From Ruminococcaceae bacterium UBA1785 (GTDB taxonomy: Bacteria > Bacillota > Clostridia > Oscillospirales > Acutalibacteraceae): a DNA stretch of 7,851 nucleotides. Below, one piece after another: positions 5,533 through 7,851 of the stretch. The notes beneath the pieces are model-generated. The model did no database searches and had not been told where the DNA came from. It saw only the letters and a list, made by a program, of their open reading frames with translations. The translations under genes and the position numbers were made by a program. The stretch is taken from assembly GCA_002314555.1 (NCBI GenBank), contig DCGF01000071.1, positions 1 through 7,851 on the forward strand. The letters are read 5' to 3'. The stretch's first letter is position 1. Every line of letters begins with the position of its first letter.

Positions 5533-7317
5533 ATGGAAAGTTTAACAACTAACAAAACAGTCAATGCTTGGCTTGAAGAAAGAATTGCTCTTCTCTGCCC
5601 AGATAATATTGTTTGGATAACAGGTGAAAAGTCACAGCTTGATGCACTTCATGAGGAAGCTTGCAAAACAGGCGAACTTATTAAACTTAATGAGGAACTT
5701 CTTCCTGATTGTTATCTTCATAGAACAGCAGTTAATGATGTAGCTCGTGTTGAGGCTCGTACATTTATCTGTACTCCAACAAAGGAAGAGGCTGGTCCTT
5801 TAAATAACTGGATGGACCCAACAGAGACATATAAGATGCTCGACGATATAGCTCGTGGTAGTTATAAGGGCAGAACTATGTATATCATCCCTTACTCAAT
5901 GGGACCTGTAGGTTCACCACTTGCAAAGATTGGTATTGAAATCACAGATTCAATCTATGTTGTATGTAATATGGCGATAATGACTCGCGTTGGCACTAAA
6001 GTACTTGAGGTGCTCGGTGATTCAAACGACTGGGTACGTGGCACACACTGTAAGTGTGACATCGACGCAGAGAAGAGATATATCTGTCAGTTCCCACAGG
6101 ATAACGCTATCTATTCAGTAAACTCCGGTTACGGTGGAAACGTACTCCTTGGTAAGAAGTGCTTCGCTCTTCGTATAGCTTCATATCAGGCTATGAAAGA
6201 GGGTTGGCAAGCAGAGCATATGCTCATCTTGGGACTTGAAAATCCTAAGGGTGAGACAAAGTACATATGTGCTGCATTTCCATCAGCTTGTGGTAAGACA
6301 AACCTCGCTATGATGATTCCACCAGAAGGATATAAGAAGGATGGCTACAAGGTTTGGACAGTAGGTGACGACATCTCTTGGATTCGTAAAGGCGCTGATG
6401 GCAGACTCTATGCTATCAACCCAGAGAACGGTTTCTTCGGTGTAGCACCAGGTACAAACGATAAATCAAACCCTAACGCACTCGCTTCAACAAAGCGTGG
6501 CACAATCTTTACAAACGTATGTCATAACCTTGATAACAATACAGTTTGGTGGGAGGGACTTGATAAGAATCCTCCAACAAATGCAATTGATTGGACAGGC
6601 GAGCCATGGAACGGTGCAGTAGATACTGACCGTCCAGGTGCAAACCCTAACTCACGTTTCACAGCCCCAGCAGTAAACTGTCCTTGTCTCTCATCTGAAT
6701 TTGAGAGCCTTCAGGGCGTTCCAATCTCAGCATTCATCTTTGGCGGACGTCGTGCAAAGCTCGCCCCACTCGTATATCAGTCACGTGACTGGAACCACGG
6801 TGTATTTATCGGTTCTGTTCTCTCTTCTGAGACAACAGCAGCTGCAACTGGTGCAGTAGGTGTTGTACGTCGTGACCCAATGGCTATGCGTCCATTCATC
6901 GGTTATGATTGTGGCACATACTTCAAACATTGGATTGATATTGGTAAGACACTTGATCCTGACAAGGCTCCAAAGATCTTCAACGTTAACTGGTTCCGCA
7001 AAGATGATGAAGGACACTTCATGTGGCCAGGATTTGGTGACAACCTCCGTGTTCTTGAATGGATTATCAAACGTTGTGATGGCGAAGTTGATGCTAATGA
7101 AACAGAAATTGGATTTATGCCAAATCCTGAGGACATTAATATCGAAGGCCTTGAGGATGAAGTATCAATTGAACAACTCAAAGCTATGCTCTCAGTTGAT
7201 AAGTCACTCTGGCAGGAAGAAGTTAAAGGCATCGAAGAGTTCTACGAGTCACTTGGCAACACAGTTCCAGCTGAACTTAAGGATTGTCTTGAAACTCTTA
7301 AAAAGAATGTTCAGTAA
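5533..7317 (+). CDS. pckG: Phosphoenolpyruvate carboxykinase, GTP-dependent type
   Basis: It interconverts oxaloacetate + GTP and PEP + GDP + CO2 in the cytosol. In fermenting anaerobes it can run toward oxaloacetate to feed anaplerosis or succinate formation (inferred). The 594 residues match the GTP family (about 600), not the shorter ATP family. Visible motifs are RVEARTF (72-78), YGGN for oxaloacetate binding (200-203), the P-loop FPSACGKTN with the reactive C253 (249-257), kinase-2 VGDDISW (277-283), NPENGFFGVAPGT (297-309), RFTAPA (375-380), FGGRRAKLAPLVYQSRDW (403-420), the lid-side SSETTAAATG (431-440), MRPFIGYDCGTY (452-463) and NVNWFRKDDEGHFMWPGFGDN (484-504). Nothing essential appears missing. 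The ATG at 5533 has AAAGGA (5517-5522) 10 nt upstream. Transcription is monocistronic, ending at the hairpin at 7355. The sequence uses a restricted codon set (ACA, GCA/GCT, CTT/CTC), as highly expressed genes do. Confidence 0.97.
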   Translation: MESLTTNKTVNAWLEERIALLCPDNIVWITGEKSQLDALHEEACKTGELIKLNEELLPDCYLHRTAVNDVARVEARTFICTPTKEEAGPLNNWMDPTETYKMLDDIARGSYKGRTMYIIPYSMGPVGSPLAKIGIEITDSIYVVCNMAIMTRVGTKVLEVLGDSNDWVRGTHCKCDIDAEKRYICQFPQDNAIYSVNSGYGGNVLLGKKCFALRIASYQAMKEGWQAEHMLILGLENPKGETKYICAAFPSACGKTNLAMMIPPEGYKKDGYKVWTVGDDISWIRKGADGRLYAINPENGFFGVAPGTNDKSNPNALASTKRGTIFTNVCHNLDNNTVWWEGLDKNPPTNAIDWTGEPWNGAVDTDRPGANPNSRFTAPAVNCPCLSSEFESLQGVPISAFIFGGRRAKLAPLVYQSRDWNHGVFIGSVLSSETTAAATGAVGVVRRDPMAMRPFIGYDCGTYFKHWIDIGKTLDPDKAPKIFNVNWFRKDDEGHFMWPGFGDNLRVLEWIIKRCDGEVDANETEIGFMPNPEDINIEGLEDEVSIEQLKAMLSVDKSLWQEEVKGIEEFYESLGNTVPAELKDCLETLKKNVQ

Positions 7318-7354
7318 TAAAGAATTTTGCATTTAAGGCTATAAATAGTTAAAG

Positions 7355-7387
7355 AAAGGTGTGGATCTTCCACACCTTTTTTATTTT
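7355..7387 (+). terminator. Rho-independent terminator of pckG
   Basis: AAAGGTGTGGA (7355-7365), the 3-nt loop TCT and TCCACACCTTT (7369-7379) form a perfect 11-bp stem. It runs into TTTTTTATTTT (7377-7387), 38 bp after the pckG stop. Confidence 0.95.
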
Positions 7388-7412
7388 AACAATGAAAATA
7401 TATAAATAGGAG

Positions 7413-7430
7413 ATTATTTTTCTAAATTAG
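7413..7430. repeat. 18-bp direct repeat, copy 1
   Basis: ATTATTTTTCTAAATTAG is identical to the copy at 7496-7513, with starts 83 bp apart. Each copy ends in the small dyad CTAA-A-TTAG. The flanks on both sides differ, so this is not the edge of a longer duplication. Confidence 0.8.
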
Positions 7431-7440
7431 CAAAATTGTT

Positions 7441-7544
7441 AAGTAAAATGTTAAATGCAAGTAAAACTCTTTACGATTTTTTGACGGTTTTTCACATTAT
7501 TTTTCTAAATTAGAATTAAAAATGCAGTTTTTGACATTTTACTT
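7441..7544. repeat. Imperfect long-range inverted repeat
   Basis: AAGTAAAATGTTAAATGC (7441-7458) can pair with 7524-7544, which reads GCA, a 3-nt bulge, then TTTGACATTTTACTT. The match covers 18 pairs, including 11 consecutive Watson-Crick pairs (7441-7451 with 7534-7544) and one G-U. The 65-nt loop contains the second 18-bp direct-repeat copy. It could be an RNA fold or paired protein-binding sites. Confidence 0.5.
7496..7513. repeat. 18-bp direct repeat, copy 2
   Basis: This is an exact match to 7413-7430. Here the dyad extends to TTCTAA-A-TTAGAA (7503-7515), a 13-bp symmetric element. TTGACG (7481-7486) lies 17 bp before TCTAAA (7504-7509), so a weak promoter over this copy is also conceivable. 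Confidence 0.8.
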
Positions 7545-7567
7545 TACAGCAAAGTGGGAGTGTAAAG
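7542..7567. promoter_or_regulatory. CTTTACA-N12-TGTAAAG inverted repeat
   Basis: This perfect 7-bp inverted repeat (7542-7548 and 7561-7567) lies about 30 bp upstream of a consensus TATAAT. The spacing suits a dimeric regulator next to or over the -35 region. The regulator is unknown. Confidence 0.4.
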
Positions 7568-7593
7568 GTTTAAAACTTAACATGACGTTGTTT

Positions 7594-7599
7594 TATAAT
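7594..7599 (+). promoter_or_regulatory. -10 box of the dehydrogenase gene promoter
   Basis: A consensus TATAAT lies 74 bp before the ATG, but nothing close to TTGACA occurs 16-18 bp upstream. If it is used, the promoter probably needs an activator. The inverted repeat at 7542-7567 is a candidate site. Confidence 0.45.
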
Positions 7600-7621
7600 T
7601 AGTATTGATTTGTTCACCTAA

Positions 7622-7640
7622 AAGGAATAGAATATTCCTT
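7622..7640 (+). other. Hairpin in the dehydrogenase 5' leader
   Basis: AAGGAATA, the loop GAA and TATTCCTT give a perfect 8-bp stem 33 bp before the start codon. There is no U-run, so it is not a terminator. It could stabilise the mRNA 5' end or be an operator near the transcription start. Confidence 0.5.
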
Positions 7641-7673
7641 GCGAAAAAAATAACCTGAAAAGGAGTTTTTAAA

Positions 7674-7851
7674 ATGAAATATGCATTTATTACTGGTGCA
7701 GCTGGCGGACTCGCTGGTGCATGCGTAGAAGAACTTAACGCTCGTGGCGGTTGGACAATCTTCGCTGCTGATATGAACATGGAAGGTCTTAATGATCTCG
7801 TTGCTCGTACATCAGAGAACGTTATCCCAGTTGAACTTAACATCATGAGCC
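7674..7851 (+). CDS. Short-chain dehydrogenase/reductase, N-terminal part (cut by window edge)
   Basis: The 59 visible codons show the classical SDR Rossmann start. Strand beta-1 leads into TGAAGGLAG (7-15), a helix follows, then beta-2 with FAADMN (29-34). The acidic residue after beta-2 favours NAD(H) over NADP(H), and NVIPVELNI (48-56) fits the strand before the adenine pocket. The usual TGxxxGxG reads TGAAGGLA, so the third glycine is alanine; many atypical SDRs tolerate this. The catalytic Ser-Tyr-Lys lie beyond the window, so substrate and reaction cannot be named. The ATG at 7674 has AAAAGGAG (7658-7665) 8 nt upstream. It is the first gene after a long regulatory-looking leader and is insulated from pckG by a strong terminator. 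Confidence 0.88.
   Translation, partial: MKYAFITGAAGGLAGACVEELNARGGWTIFAADMNMEGLNDLVARTSENVIPVELNIMS

Larger units (their letters stand above)
7318..7673. other. 356-bp non-coding region between pckG and the dehydrogenase gene
   Basis: It holds the pckG terminator, then about 290 bp of AT-rich DNA with no credible coding frame. It contains an exact 18-bp direct repeat (7413-7430 and 7496-7513), a long-range inverted repeat (7441-7458 with 7524-7544), six GTAAA/TTTAC half-sites (7443-7566), a -10 box (7594-7599) and a short hairpin (7622-7640). No known riboswitch or tRNA shape was recognised. It is longer than the other intergenic gaps in the window. Confidence 0.6.

Noticed and set aside
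6860..7336. 158-codon frame in another phase inside pckG, and antisense frames at 6781-7017 and 6903-7232
   Set aside because: They fall within the strongly conserved PEP carboxykinase frame; the peptides look like out-of-phase noise.
7413..7513. CRISPR array or insertion-sequence end
   Set aside because: There are only two 18-bp copies, with no further spacing regularity, no transposase and no target-site duplication.
7388..7673. Riboswitch or T-box in the long leader
   Set aside because: No conserved T-box sequence, specifier pattern or known aptamer core is visible, and no terminator hairpin precedes the gene.
7577..7846. 89-codon minus-strand frame at the right edge
   Set aside because: It is antisense to the dehydrogenase start and its leader, and has no recognisable features.

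Overview
The window looks like chromosomal DNA from a low-GC Gram-positive anaerobe of the class Clostridia. The support is an Rnf complex gene preceded by an ApbE / NusG-domain-II / Gx-transporter set, a McsA-McsB protein-arginine kinase pair, AT-rich intergenic DNA and strong AGGAGG-type ribosome binding sites. I cannot place it more finely from sequence alone. No mobile element, CRISPR array, rRNA or tRNA is visible, and the gene content is mostly core metabolism and protein quality control.

Left part (1-2736, minus strand): an operon-like run reads leftward as apbE -> NusG-domain-II protein -> Gx/heptaprenyl-diphosphate-synthase-component-I-like membrane protein -> rnfC, which is cut by the window edge. 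ApbE covalently attaches FMN to Rnf-type subunits on the outer side of the membrane, so the run probably makes and matures a flavinylated Na+/H+-pumping ferredoxin:NAD+ oxidoreductase. The first two genes overlap by 4 bp, the next gap is 11 bp, and a hairpin lies in the 95-bp gap before rnfC.

Middle (2767-4417): divergently, a sigma-A-like promoter drives mcsA and mcsB, which overlap by 8 bp. McsA activates McsB, which phosphorylates arginines to mark proteins for ClpCP. The usual neighbours ctsR and clpC are absent. The promoter carries inverted repeats that do not match the classic CtsR or CIRCE operators. McsB departs from the family at its first ATP-binding arginine motif. A perfect 12-bp hairpin with U-tracts on both sides ends mcsB and the convergent glycosyltransferase gene, whose stop codon lies in the hairpin loop.

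Right part (4403-7851): a membrane-anchored GT2 glycosyltransferase (minus strand, TTG start) is divergent from a full-length GTP-type PEP carboxykinase gene (plus strand), which ends at a strong terminator. A 356-bp non-coding stretch follows, with an exact 18-bp direct repeat, an imperfect long-range inverted repeat and a cluster of GTAAA/TTTAC half-sites. It leads to the 5' end of a short-chain dehydrogenase gene that runs off the window.

I found no clear undescribed system. The best leads are the altered McsB nucleotide-binding motif, the cysteine-rich NusG-II protein in the Rnf operon, and the repeat-rich leader upstream of the dehydrogenase.
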